A stretch of 16,932 bases of DNA from Sulfurimonas sp. (GTDB lineage Bacteria; Campylobacterota; Campylobacteria; Campylobacterales; Sulfurimonadaceae): contig JALSMC010000138.1 in assembly GCA_026987995.1 (NCBI GenBank), positions 1-16,932 on the forward strand, given 5' to 3'. The position numbers and the translations under genes are program-made. Position 1 is the stretch's first letter. The number at the start of each line of letters is the position of its first letter. The notes under the pieces are model-generated. The model saw only the letters and a list, made by a program, of their open reading frames with translations, was not told the DNA's origin and searched no databases. Of this stretch, positions 1 through 6,585 are shown one piece after another.

Positions 1-101
1 AAACCTATGAATATTTATCTTGGTTTTATACAAAAAACGGCATGATTTAGAGAGTTAATTAGGTGGAAATAAATTCGACCAAGAAATTGTCTGGATTTTT
101 C
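1..101. other. Non-coding left edge, no gene seen
   Basis: AT-rich sequence between the window edge and the degenerate last CRISPR repeat. I see no credible coding frame, no further repeat unit and no anti-repeat (tracrRNA-like) match to the CRISPR repeat on either strand. If the array belongs to a full type II-C locus, cas genes would be expected further left, outside the window; that is inference from the array orientation. Confidence 0.5.
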
Positions 102-167
102 AGGGCATTATCTACATGTAGGAATGGGGGCTATAACTCGTATGGTATTTCTAATAATACAATCGTA

Positions 168-176
168 ATTATAGCA
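168..176 (-). promoter_or_regulatory. Extended -10 promoter inside CRISPR repeat 2
   Basis: On the minus strand the last nine bases of the repeat read TGCTATAAT, a perfect extended -10 box (TGnTATAAT). No -35-like match is seen at the usual spacing, where the repeat reads CCCCCA, so recognition would rest on the extended -10. Initiation about seven bases downstream would fall inside the spacer at 138-167. That would give a crRNA with a shortened spacer, as known for Neisseria meningitidis type II-C arrays. Confidence 0.65.
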
Positions 177-233
177 TATACATGTAGGAATGGGGGCTAT
201 AACATCTTGTTTATATCTTGTAAAATTCGCTTG

Positions 234-242
234 ATTATAGCA
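234..242 (-). promoter_or_regulatory. Extended -10 promoter inside CRISPR repeat 3
   Basis: Same TGCTATAAT box at the minus-strand end of the leader-proximal repeat, placed to start transcription within the spacer at 204-233. The degenerate repeat at 102-137 has lost this box, as expected for a terminal repeat with no spacer to serve. Confidence 0.65.
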
Positions 243-309
243 TATACATGTAGGAATGGGGGCTATAACGTGTATGTTTTTAACTTGATAAATACTATAT
301 GTAGATTTT

Positions 310-402
310 ATAAATGAGTTAATAAAAATAGCCTAATATAGGCTATAGTATTGAATCACTTTTAAACCTTAAAGATGAATCAATAAATGAATTAATAAAA
401 AT
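310..402. repeat. Direct repeat pair flanking the terminator
   Basis: Two 20-base segments, 310-329 and 383-402, match at 19 of 20 positions (core ATAAATGA, then TTAATAAAAAT) and start 73 bases apart. The left copy overlaps the T-tract of the hairpin at 321-346. In AT-rich DNA this may be a local duplication with no function. Confidence 0.4.
321..346 (-). terminator. Rho-independent-like terminator after the BREX operon
   Basis: ATAGCCT (328-334) and AGGCTAT (340-346) form a perfect 7-base stem with a 5-base loop. On the minus strand the stem is followed by TTTTATT, giving a hairpin plus T-tract. There is no T-run on the plus-strand side. It lies about 207 bases beyond the brxL stop and before the CRISPR array, so it could end the BREX transcript and shield the array from read-through. 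The stem is short and only moderately GC-rich, so termination may be partial. Confidence 0.55.
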
Positions 403-552
403 TTTACTAACACAAATCAATTTCTCTCAAAAATGGACAGCTATTTAAAGAATTATTTTTTGTATAGATGAGTTACCTATAATATTTTAATCTTAATGAC
501 TATAAAATCAAATATAAAACAATACCGATCCCAATTATCTCAACCAACTAAA
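347..552. other. AT-rich spacer between brxL and the CRISPR leader region
   Basis: About 200 bases of strongly AT-rich DNA downstream of the brxL stop. I find no convincing reading frame, tRNA, repeat unit or CRISPR anti-repeat in it. It probably serves as the 3' untranslated region of the BREX transcript. The bases from 270 leftward of the terminator may include the CRISPR leader, but no sharp leader motif can be named. Confidence 0.45.
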
Positions 553-2607
553 CTACTCCATCAAAATACTTTTCTGCATCAACATCTGATTATCCGAATA
601 AAAAGGCACATCAGTATATCCAAGTACAGAAGCTGGTACATTTGTTAGTTCTGTTAAGTTATCCATTGGTACAACTACCGCTTTTGCTCCATTCTCTGAA
701 AGCATAGTAATTTTATCTGCAAAGTTTGTAGCTCTTTGTATCGCTCCACCAACAGAGATATCACCAAGTACAGCTAAACCTGCTTTTAAATTCTTTTTGT
801 ATATAGCCGACACTATTGCAATATATACAGCGGAACCTAGACCTGTGGAAATTGTAGCACCCAAAATATTACTTACTTGAATGGTTACATCAAAATTCTG
901 TAAAGAGTGTTGCTCACTAAGTATAGTTTTTTCATTCGCTTTGATATATTGATATGTATTTTTGATATTCTCTTTTACACTTGTATTACTTACTCCTGTA
1001 ATATTCAACTTTCCTGATCCAACAGTAGTGACGACTTCTATCCTAACAAGTGCCATATTCTCGCCATCACTTGTGCTTGTATAGCAAACCCCTGGTTGAA
1101 GAGGAGTGTTTTCAATAAGATGAGAACCTTTCTCTTCTGGGAGTCCTACAAAGAACTCCTCTTGAGTCTCTTTATCTATGTACGAAAAGTTTGTATCCCA
1201 AAACTCCATACCGCCTATTCGTTTGAGTTGTTCTTTTACTCGTCTTCTCATTTCAAGTGCAATTACAAGATACTCTCTCACATCTTCTTTTGTGTAGTTT
1301 CCATCAGGGTGCATTAGTTTTATAAATCCTGAGACAGTCTTTTTAACGGGTTTTGTATCCCGCTGTTTAAGATGTGAACCCAGAGCGAAAAACTCTTCAA
1401 GCACATCCGTATAAGTCACCCTTCTAAAAGATTTTAATGCCTCAGAAAAGTAGTCTGTACTAAAGCCAAAGTTTGAAGTAAAATGCTTTGGTGCAAACTT
1501 TACCACCTCCCAACCAGGAAGATAAAAATGAATACGATCTAAAAATGCAGTATCACTATTTACTTCATCAGAAAGTGGGCTAAATAGATTAGAAGTTTGA
1601 AGTACAGTCTCTACAGGCTGATTGATATTACCATTGAGAATGATTGATGCAACACCTGTTATCTCTCCACCTGAACCAGCACGAGAGAATGAACCAGACT
1701 CCATATAATCTTTCATCAGTGGAATCGCATCTCTATCTTTAAATATTTTATCAGTTGCTTCATCAAAACATATTGCATCCCATTGACCAACAGCACCAAC
1801 TTTTCCAGTTGAACCATGAACAAACAACTTAGCAATTGTTCCTTGACCACCAGAAATAAGCACAGCATAAGGAGTAAGCTCTTTATATACAAATGATTTA
1901 CCAGTGGAACGAGGACCAAGTTCTATAAAGTTAAAGTTTGGTTCAACCATTGGCAGTAAACGAGAAAGTAGTAGCATTTTCACTCTATCCGTTATTCCCT
2001 CTGCGTTTGGCTCATACCCACAACTACGAAGTAAAACATCCAGCCACTCTTCTTTAGTAAAGTCTTTTCTTTTATCTATGATTTTAGAATTATCAAATGA
2101 AGAGAGTTGAATAGGTTTTATATTTTGTACAACAAATGGAAAGATATTTTGACCAATCTTTATGCTTGGATCGTACTCAACATCAATTATTGCCCATATA
2201 CCACCCATTAGTATTTTATCGTGCTGATTTACAAGAGCATCATTGATATTGGCATCTTTGATATTACTATTTTGCAGATGAGCCCAGTATTTATCTTTTT
2301 TAGAATCAAGACGAACAGATATTTTATCGATAATCTTATACTTACCGTCCTCTCTAATACGAGAATGAATTTTTGTCGCTTCTTCAGGATTCACATAATG
2401 CTCAGAAAGAATCTTCTTTACATTATCAAGCCCCTCTTTTATCTTCTCTTCATCATCAGTAGAACAAGAGTTCGCTATGAGGTATTCAAGTACGAACACA
2501 GGTACATTTGCTCCAACTTTTACAGAACGGACCAAGTCTTTCTTAACAACATACCCTCTAAAGTTATCTAATAATTTTTGATCTAAGTCATCCAATACAA
2601 TCATCAT
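553..2607 (-). CDS. brxL: BrxL, BREX Lon-like AAA+ protein
   Basis: BrxL is the last gene of type 1 BREX operons. It is a DNA-binding AAA+ ATPase with a Lon-like C-terminal domain, required for phage restriction in the systems studied. In this 684-residue protein the Walker A is GPRSTGKS (231-238), the Walker B is ICFDEA (279-284), and an arginine-finger-like segment AFLDRIHFYLPGWE is at 354-367. The Lon-like domain covers about 500-680. By hand alignment to Lon, its catalytic lysine is present (K632 in FADKITML), but the Lon GPSAG serine site reads GLGSA (589-593), so the serine position holds glycine. Two ATG codons in tandem (2605-2607 and 2602-2604) follow AGGGG; the second has the better spacing, so the protein may be one residue shorter. 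The gene starts 12 bases after the pglZ stop and ends in TAG. Identity is strong; protease activity is doubtful. Confidence 0.95.
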   Translation of the reverse strand: MMIVLDDLDQKLLDNFRGYVVKKDLVRSVKVGANVPVFVLEYLIANSCSTDDEEKIKEGLDNVKKILSEHYVNPEEATKIHSRIREDGKYKIIDKISVRLDSKKDKYWAHLQNSNIKDANINDALVNQHDKILMGGIWAIIDVEYDPSIKIGQNIFPFVVQNIKPIQLSSFDNSKIIDKRKDFTKEEWLDVLLRSCGYEPNAEGITDRVKMLLLSRLLPMVEPNFNFIELGPRSTGKSFVYKELTPYAVLISGGQGTIAKLFVHGSTGKVGAVGQWDAICFDEATDKIFKDRDAIPLMKDYMESGSFSRAGSGGEITGVASIILNGNINQPVETVLQTSNLFSPLSDEVNSDTAFLDRIHFYLPGWEVVKFAPKHFTSNFGFSTDYFSEALKSFRRVTYTDVLEEFFALGSHLKQRDTKPVKKTVSGFIKLMHPDGNYTKEDVREYLVIALEMRRRVKEQLKRIGGMEFWDTNFSYIDKETQEEFFVGLPEEKGSHLIENTPLQPGVCYTSTSDGENMALVRIEVVTTVGSGKLNITGVSNTSVKENIKNTYQYIKANEKTILSEQHSLQNFDVTIQVSNILGATISTGLGSAVYIAIVSAIYKKNLKAGLAVLGDISVGGAIQRATNFADKITMLSENGAKAVVVPMDNLTELTNVPASVLGYTDVPFYSDNQMLMQKSILME

Positions 2608-2619
2608 TTACCCCTAATT

Positions 2620-4845
2620 TTATAATAGTCCGCCAAGATCTCTGGCATTATCTTTTTTTATTACAACCTTATCTAGTTGCTCTTTACTTGTAATATCTAG
2701 CAACTGAACTTCAATCTCTTCATATCCATCAAATGAGTACTCTTTTGTTGCACGAGAGCCACTTGTAAGTGTAATAATATCACTCTTAGATATCTGTTTA
2801 CCCTGTGCAAAAAATAAAAGATATACTTTTCTCTCTTGTGAAAACAGGTCATTTTTAGGTGAGTCAGCTTTTATTTTTATGCTATACAAGTTTCCCATAA
2901 CAGAAGCTAAATCACTTTTATTCGTGATACTAGCAGATAAGTTGTTTACATCTTCTTTTTCTGTCTCCCAGCAAAGAAATGGAGTTATTAACTCTTGTGG
3001 AGACAATCCACCATGACTAAAACCATAAGCTCCAACCGTTTTAAATGGACTCATCGTTGTTGAGAAATAGAGCCAGTTATATTCACCGTAAGGCTGCTCT
3101 TTTTCTATAAACATAGCTCTATCAACATTCTGTTTCTCAACAGTTCGTATATATCTTTCTGCTTTTTTAACCTGCCCACTGAAATTAGCTACTACTTTAT
3201 CAGACTCACTCAAGTGTCCAGTAAGAACAAACCCATGGTCCGTAATCAAGTATACTTTCTTATATCCATTGCTGAGTAACATCTCTATCTTTTGTGCAAA
3301 GTACTTCTCTGCTTCTGGAAAGTACTTTAGAGCTTTATTGTTCATCTTGTCGCCAAGTTCATCAATATCTTTATATTGACATACCAGATACTGATGCTGC
3401 GTATCTTCTGTTACTTTATCAAGATATACAAATCCAATATCTTTATCATTATGCTCGTCTGCAAAAAACTGTTCTCTTTTATGCAGTGTTGGTTCCACTT
3501 CAGCAGTTGAGATATAGATCTGACTCATGTTGTTCTCAGTTTCAGATGGAGTATCTACTAAAATAACATTATTACTCAACTTAAACTCTGAAGGGACTAG
3601 AGCTACAACATTCTGTGCAGCTTCATAAGTAACCCCATCCCCTACGATTATAGCAGTCTTTTGAGTGTTACTTTTGATAAGTCTATCTAGTGTTCCTGTC
3701 TGATTTTGCTCATATTCATCAAAGTATTTAAACCATTTATCCAAGAAAATCATGATGATATTTTTGTAGTACTCTTGATAAGGTTCGAGTATAGTTCTGT
3801 TTTCAATAAATTCAGTATAGAGTCTTCTCATAGACTGATCTACGCTATACAGATGTTTTGTATAAAATTCAATACATTCGGCCATAGATGAGAGCTGGTT
3901 AATATCTTTTTCATCAAACTCCACTAACTCTTTTACATCATTCCAAAAAATGATACCCATACTTTTAGCTTGTCGGTTCTCTCTTCTTTGGTTAATTTTT
4001 GAAAGACGCCTAACCATCACATCTTTATCATTTAAATCTAAACCTATCTCTTTTAACCATGCATGGTCAACAGATACAAAAGGATGAGAAGGGCTAACTG
4101 CCCAAATGTCTAAGTCTTGAGAAAGAGTATAGTTTTTAAGATATTTATCAAAAGAGTCTTTACACTCCCTAGAGTCCAACCAAGCTATATAAACATGTTC
4201 GAAAGTCTTATCTATACTTCCACTAGCTAATCCATCAAACATTGCCTTAAGGACTTCCTGCGCTAATGTCTCTGCTGGTTTTTCTATATAGTCTTGATTT
4301 AGATGTTCATTTATCTTTTTATAGAACTGAGTTTTAAGATGATTATCATATTTATCTGTATAACTTTTAGGGTCATGTAAAAATGGCAACAACTCTTTTT
4401 CCATATCAAATATCTCACCAACACCACTACTAAGACTAATCCAATAGCTTGCATCTTTACTTACACTCACTTGTGCAGCAGATATTAGTTCATCTTCTGT
4501 CATGTTGAGATTAAGGTTGAGAGTTATATGAAGTTTCTCTTTGATGTAGTTTTGTAGATACTTGATTTCAACAACACCATTAGTCTCGCAATACTCACGG
4601 ATAAATTTCAAGTCACTCTTTTCTCGTGAAGTATAGATAAGATACTTTTTGCCATCAGCTCTATTCTTTTCAATCAGATACTTTACATATAACTCTTCAA
4701 TTTCATTAGATACTTCATGAACCTCAATGCTTTCATCCAAGGTATCAAGTAAAAACTTTGCTTTTTGAGACTCATCGACAAATACTACGATTTGGTGTTT
4801 GTTGTAGATAGATTCTATGTCTTTTTTGAACCATTGATCAATCAT
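2620..4845 (-). CDS. pglZ: PglZ, BREX alkaline-phosphatase-family protein
   Basis: PglZ is a core BREX protein of the alkaline phosphatase superfamily. It is needed for the system, though its natural substrate is not settled. In this 741-residue protein the metal-site signature is split along the sequence: AIIVGDGVTYEAAQ (398-411) holds the nucleophile region with D403, VYLITDHGFVLTG (531-543) holds D536 and H537, and SHGGLSPQEL (610-619) holds H611. The order and spacing of the DG, DHG and HGG elements match the PglZ domain. The N-terminal half (1-390) has no motif I recognise. The ATG at 4843-4845 follows AAAGGAG by about ten bases. The gene comes after the AlbA_2 gene with a 66-base gap, the widest in the operon, and that gap holds a possible regulatory hairpin. 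Hand counts give about 30-32% GC, clearly below the outer parts of pglX. brxL follows after 12 bases. Confidence 0.93.
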   Translation of the reverse strand: MIDQWFKKDIESIYNKHQIVVFVDESQKAKFLLDTLDESIEVHEVSNEIEELYVKYLIEKNRADGKKYLIYTSREKSDLKFIREYCETNGVVEIKYLQNYIKEKLHITLNLNLNMTEDELISAAQVSVSKDASYWISLSSGVGEIFDMEKELLPFLHDPKSYTDKYDNHLKTQFYKKINEHLNQDYIEKPAETLAQEVLKAMFDGLASGSIDKTFEHVYIAWLDSRECKDSFDKYLKNYTLSQDLDIWAVSPSHPFVSVDHAWLKEIGLDLNDKDVMVRRLSKINQRRENRQAKSMGIIFWNDVKELVEFDEKDINQLSSMAECIEFYTKHLYSVDQSMRRLYTEFIENRTILEPYQEYYKNIIMIFLDKWFKYFDEYEQNQTGTLDRLIKSNTQKTAIIVGDGVTYEAAQNVVALVPSEFKLSNNVILVDTPSETENNMSQIYISTAEVEPTLHKREQFFADEHNDKDIGFVYLDKVTEDTQHQYLVCQYKDIDELGDKMNNKALKYFPEAEKYFAQKIEMLLSNGYKKVYLITDHGFVLTGHLSESDKVVANFSGQVKKAERYIRTVEKQNVDRAMFIEKEQPYGEYNWLYFSTTMSPFKTVGAYGFSHGGLSPQELITPFLCWETEKEDVNNLSASITNKSDLASVMGNLYSIKIKADSPKNDLFSQERKVYLLFFAQGKQISKSDIITLTSGSRATKEYSFDGYEEIEVQLLDITSKEQLDKVVIKKDNARDLGGLL

Positions 4846-4855
4846 AATTTCATTG

Positions 4856-4909
4856 CTCCTTTAATAAAACCTTTAATAAAATTTCTTTCAATTTCTAATT
4901 TATTAAAGG
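4856..4909 (-). promoter_or_regulatory. Inverted and tandem repeat at the pglZ ribosome site (possible RNA switch)
   Basis: In the mRNA sense an arm CCTTTAATAAA (4909-4899) is followed by two identical tandem 12-base units (4881-4870 and 4869-4858), each containing its perfect complement TTTATTAAAGG. The arm can pair over 11 bases with the first unit (18-base loop), leaving the ribosome site free. It can instead pair with the second unit (30-base loop), burying the AAAG-G part of AAAGGAG that serves pglZ. The two folds exclude each other. The geometry is seen in the sequence; regulation is inference. The stems are AT-rich with two G-C pairs, so stability is modest. It may instead be a scar of the cargo insertion. 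Confidence 0.45.
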
Positions 4910-4911
4910 AA

Positions 4912-6585
4912 TTAAACATCAGAAAACTCCCATATAGGCGAAGTATTCGTACCACTATTCTTAATTTTCTTTAATTTATTAGAGAGTTCATTAATAAGAT
5001 TATTAATTTTATTCTTTTTCTGTGTATCATCCATGTACTCAGGTAATTTCCCCCAAAGTAAGGAATTTATATCATTACGAGTCATTGAGCCATGTTCTGT
5101 AATAGATTTAATAATCAAATCAAGATAGTACTGTTTATCAAAAGCTCTATTTTTAGTGTAACTAGCTTTATCCCCAGTAGCTTGTGCCACTTTAGCAGAA
5201 ATATAGAGATGTGGTTTTCTTCCTTCAATTAAACCTTTGACCCTAAGATCACTAACAATAGCTTTATCCAAGTCCTGTTTTTTCACAATCCTATCAAGAA
5301 ATATGACATCCATAAGGCTAAGCTCTGAGTTTGAAGACAACAGCTTTGTGTACTTCTCATCTAATATCTTCCCATGAATAGTTACTTCAACTTTATTGTC
5401 AGCAATTTTATAATCAGGCATAGGAAAAAATCTCTTTTTTTGTATGGAGAACATTCTTTTGATACCACTACCAATAGTATCAATCATATTTATCTCAACC
5501 ATACAAGCACACAAAAATTTGTTTCGATAAACTTCAGATGGAGTATCTCGTTCTATGATGCTTTGTATATCTCCAGCCAAGAAACTACCTGCATTTGAGA
5601 TGACTAACTTATCTGGAAACTCAACTATATTCACTCTTCCTGCTACTTCATAATCTTGATGAGCAATACTATTGTGAAGTGCTTCGTAAAGAATCCAGTT
5701 GTCATATTTATCAACCTCTTCGGGGAAGAGTGTACTATCTGCCATGTATCTGTACTTAAAGTTTCGGATTTTATCATGAACTTCTTTTGCACTCAAAATA
5801 AGTGGCAGTCCAAAGTGTTCATAACTTTGCTCCATCCCATCCGCATCTTTTAGTATCCATGTTAATTGAGGAACAGATGAACCTAGCAGATAAGAAGACT
5901 CATCTTTTCCAAGTAGCAAGAGTGTAGAGTTTGTAATTTTTGAGTGTATAGTTAGTTTTGCTTTATTTAAAAACTGCTTATTACTCCAGTCATCAACTTC
6001 CTCAGCTATTCTAGAGTGCTTCTTTTTATACTCTTCTCTTGCAACTGAAATTGCTTCAGTCGAAAGATCTTCAAATGTTGCATCCTTACAAATATTTGCA
6101 GACCAGTCTGTATCTACAGCAATACTTTCATTTAGTATTACTGCTTCTCTCTCAGAAGTAAGCTCTATGAGACTATCTCCTTTTCTTTGCCATGCTGTTT
6201 TATGAGCATAGACAGGTTTTCGTGGCAAATGTTTAGGTATATGAATAATCCAAACTATTTGATGAGTATCAGAAGTGATAATCTCCTCGATTTGAAGTCC
6301 TTCACTGCTTAAGTTTGTACAGTTTTCAAGTAATCTGCGTGGAAGACTCTCAGCTGTATAAGCAGATAAGTTTTGAATTCCTTTTATAGCAAGAGAACCA
6401 TCTTCTACTCCAATTACTAAATTTCCACCTTGCATATTAGCTATAGCAGAGATATAAGAGATAATATCTTCTTTTCTTGCTCCTGAAACACTATGTTTAA
6501 GGTTTTTAAACTCTTTCCACTCACAAGCTTCATTCTCTTTTGGATAGTTTGTTTGTATATATGCTTGTAGTTCCTGTTTAGTCAT
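4912..6585 (-). CDS. AlbA_2/HATPase_c_4 ATP-binding protein (COG2865 type)
   Basis: Proteins of this type join a Schlafen AlbA_2 nucleic-acid-binding domain to a small GHKL-like ATP-binding module and a helix-turn-helix tail. They are usually annotated as predicted transcriptional regulators, and they occur often beside restriction and BREX genes. Counting from the ATG at 6585 the protein is 557 residues. The AlbA_2 domain covers about 10-150, with the core IANMQGGNLVIGVEDG (48-63). The HATPase_c_4-like part shows YEALHNSIAHQDYEVAGRVN (300-319) and DTIGSGIKRMF (369-379). The C-terminal third looks like winged-helix sequence (about 420-535). A TTG lies directly upstream, but GGAGG is six bases from the ATG and only three from the TTG, so I chose the ATG. 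It overlaps the gajB stop by eight bases (ATGACTAA), which implies translational coupling. It could regulate the operon or act as an added effector; the sequence does not decide. Confidence 0.85.
   Translation of the reverse strand: MTKQELQAYIQTNYPKENEACEWKEFKNLKHSVSGARKEDIISYISAIANMQGGNLVIGVEDGSLAIKGIQNLSAYTAESLPRRLLENCTNLSSEGLQIEEIITSDTHQIVWIIHIPKHLPRKPVYAHKTAWQRKGDSLIELTSEREAVILNESIAVDTDWSANICKDATFEDLSTEAISVAREEYKKKHSRIAEEVDDWSNKQFLNKAKLTIHSKITNSTLLLLGKDESSYLLGSSVPQLTWILKDADGMEQSYEHFGLPLILSAKEVHDKIRNFKYRYMADSTLFPEEVDKYDNWILYEALHNSIAHQDYEVAGRVNIVEFPDKLVISNAGSFLAGDIQSIIERDTPSEVYRNKFLCACMVEINMIDTIGSGIKRMFSIQKKRFFPMPDYKIADNKVEVTIHGKILDEKYTKLLSSNSELSLMDVIFLDRIVKKQDLDKAIVSDLRVKGLIEGRKPHLYISAKVAQATGDKASYTKNRAFDKQYYLDLIIKSITEHGSMTRNDINSLLWGKLPEYMDDTQKKNKINNLINELSNKLKKIKNSGTNTSPIWEFSDV

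Larger units (their letters stand above)
102..269 (-). CRISPR. Type II-C-like CRISPR mini-array, 3 repeats and 2 spacers
   Basis: Three 36-base repeats lie at 102-137, 168-203 and 234-269, with two different 30-base spacers at 138-167 and 204-233. The two right-hand repeats are identical. The left one keeps only its right 25 bases (113-137) and has diverged over the other 11. Read on the minus strand the repeat starts GTTATAGCCCCC and ends TGCTATAAT, with complementary ends (TTATAGC/GCTATAA). This matches the GTTxTAGxxCCC...TGxTAxAAT pattern of type II-C repeats in Neisseria and Campylobacter. Repeat length and 30-base spacers also fit type II. The degenerate repeat on the left marks the leader-distal end, so the leader lies to the right (270 onwards) and crRNAs read leftward, in the same direction as the BREX operon. 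No cas1, cas2, cas9 or tracrRNA is in the window, so activity cannot be judged. The 66-base period equals 22 codons, which makes a false repetitive plus-strand reading frame across the array. Confidence 0.92.

Noticed and set aside
138..233. Self-targeting of the operon by the two spacers
   Set aside because: Scanning by eye found no protospacer-like match to either spacer elsewhere in the window; a computed search would be needed to be sure.
63..317. Plus-strand 84-codon frame with a repeated TCRNGGYN motif
   Set aside because: The protein repeats are the CRISPR repeats read in frame: the 66-base unit is exactly 22 codons. It is not a gene.
347..552. Possible tracrRNA between brxL and the terminator hairpin
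   Set aside because: A terminator-like hairpin follows, but no stretch on the minus strand resembles the anti-repeat needed to pair with the CRISPR repeat.
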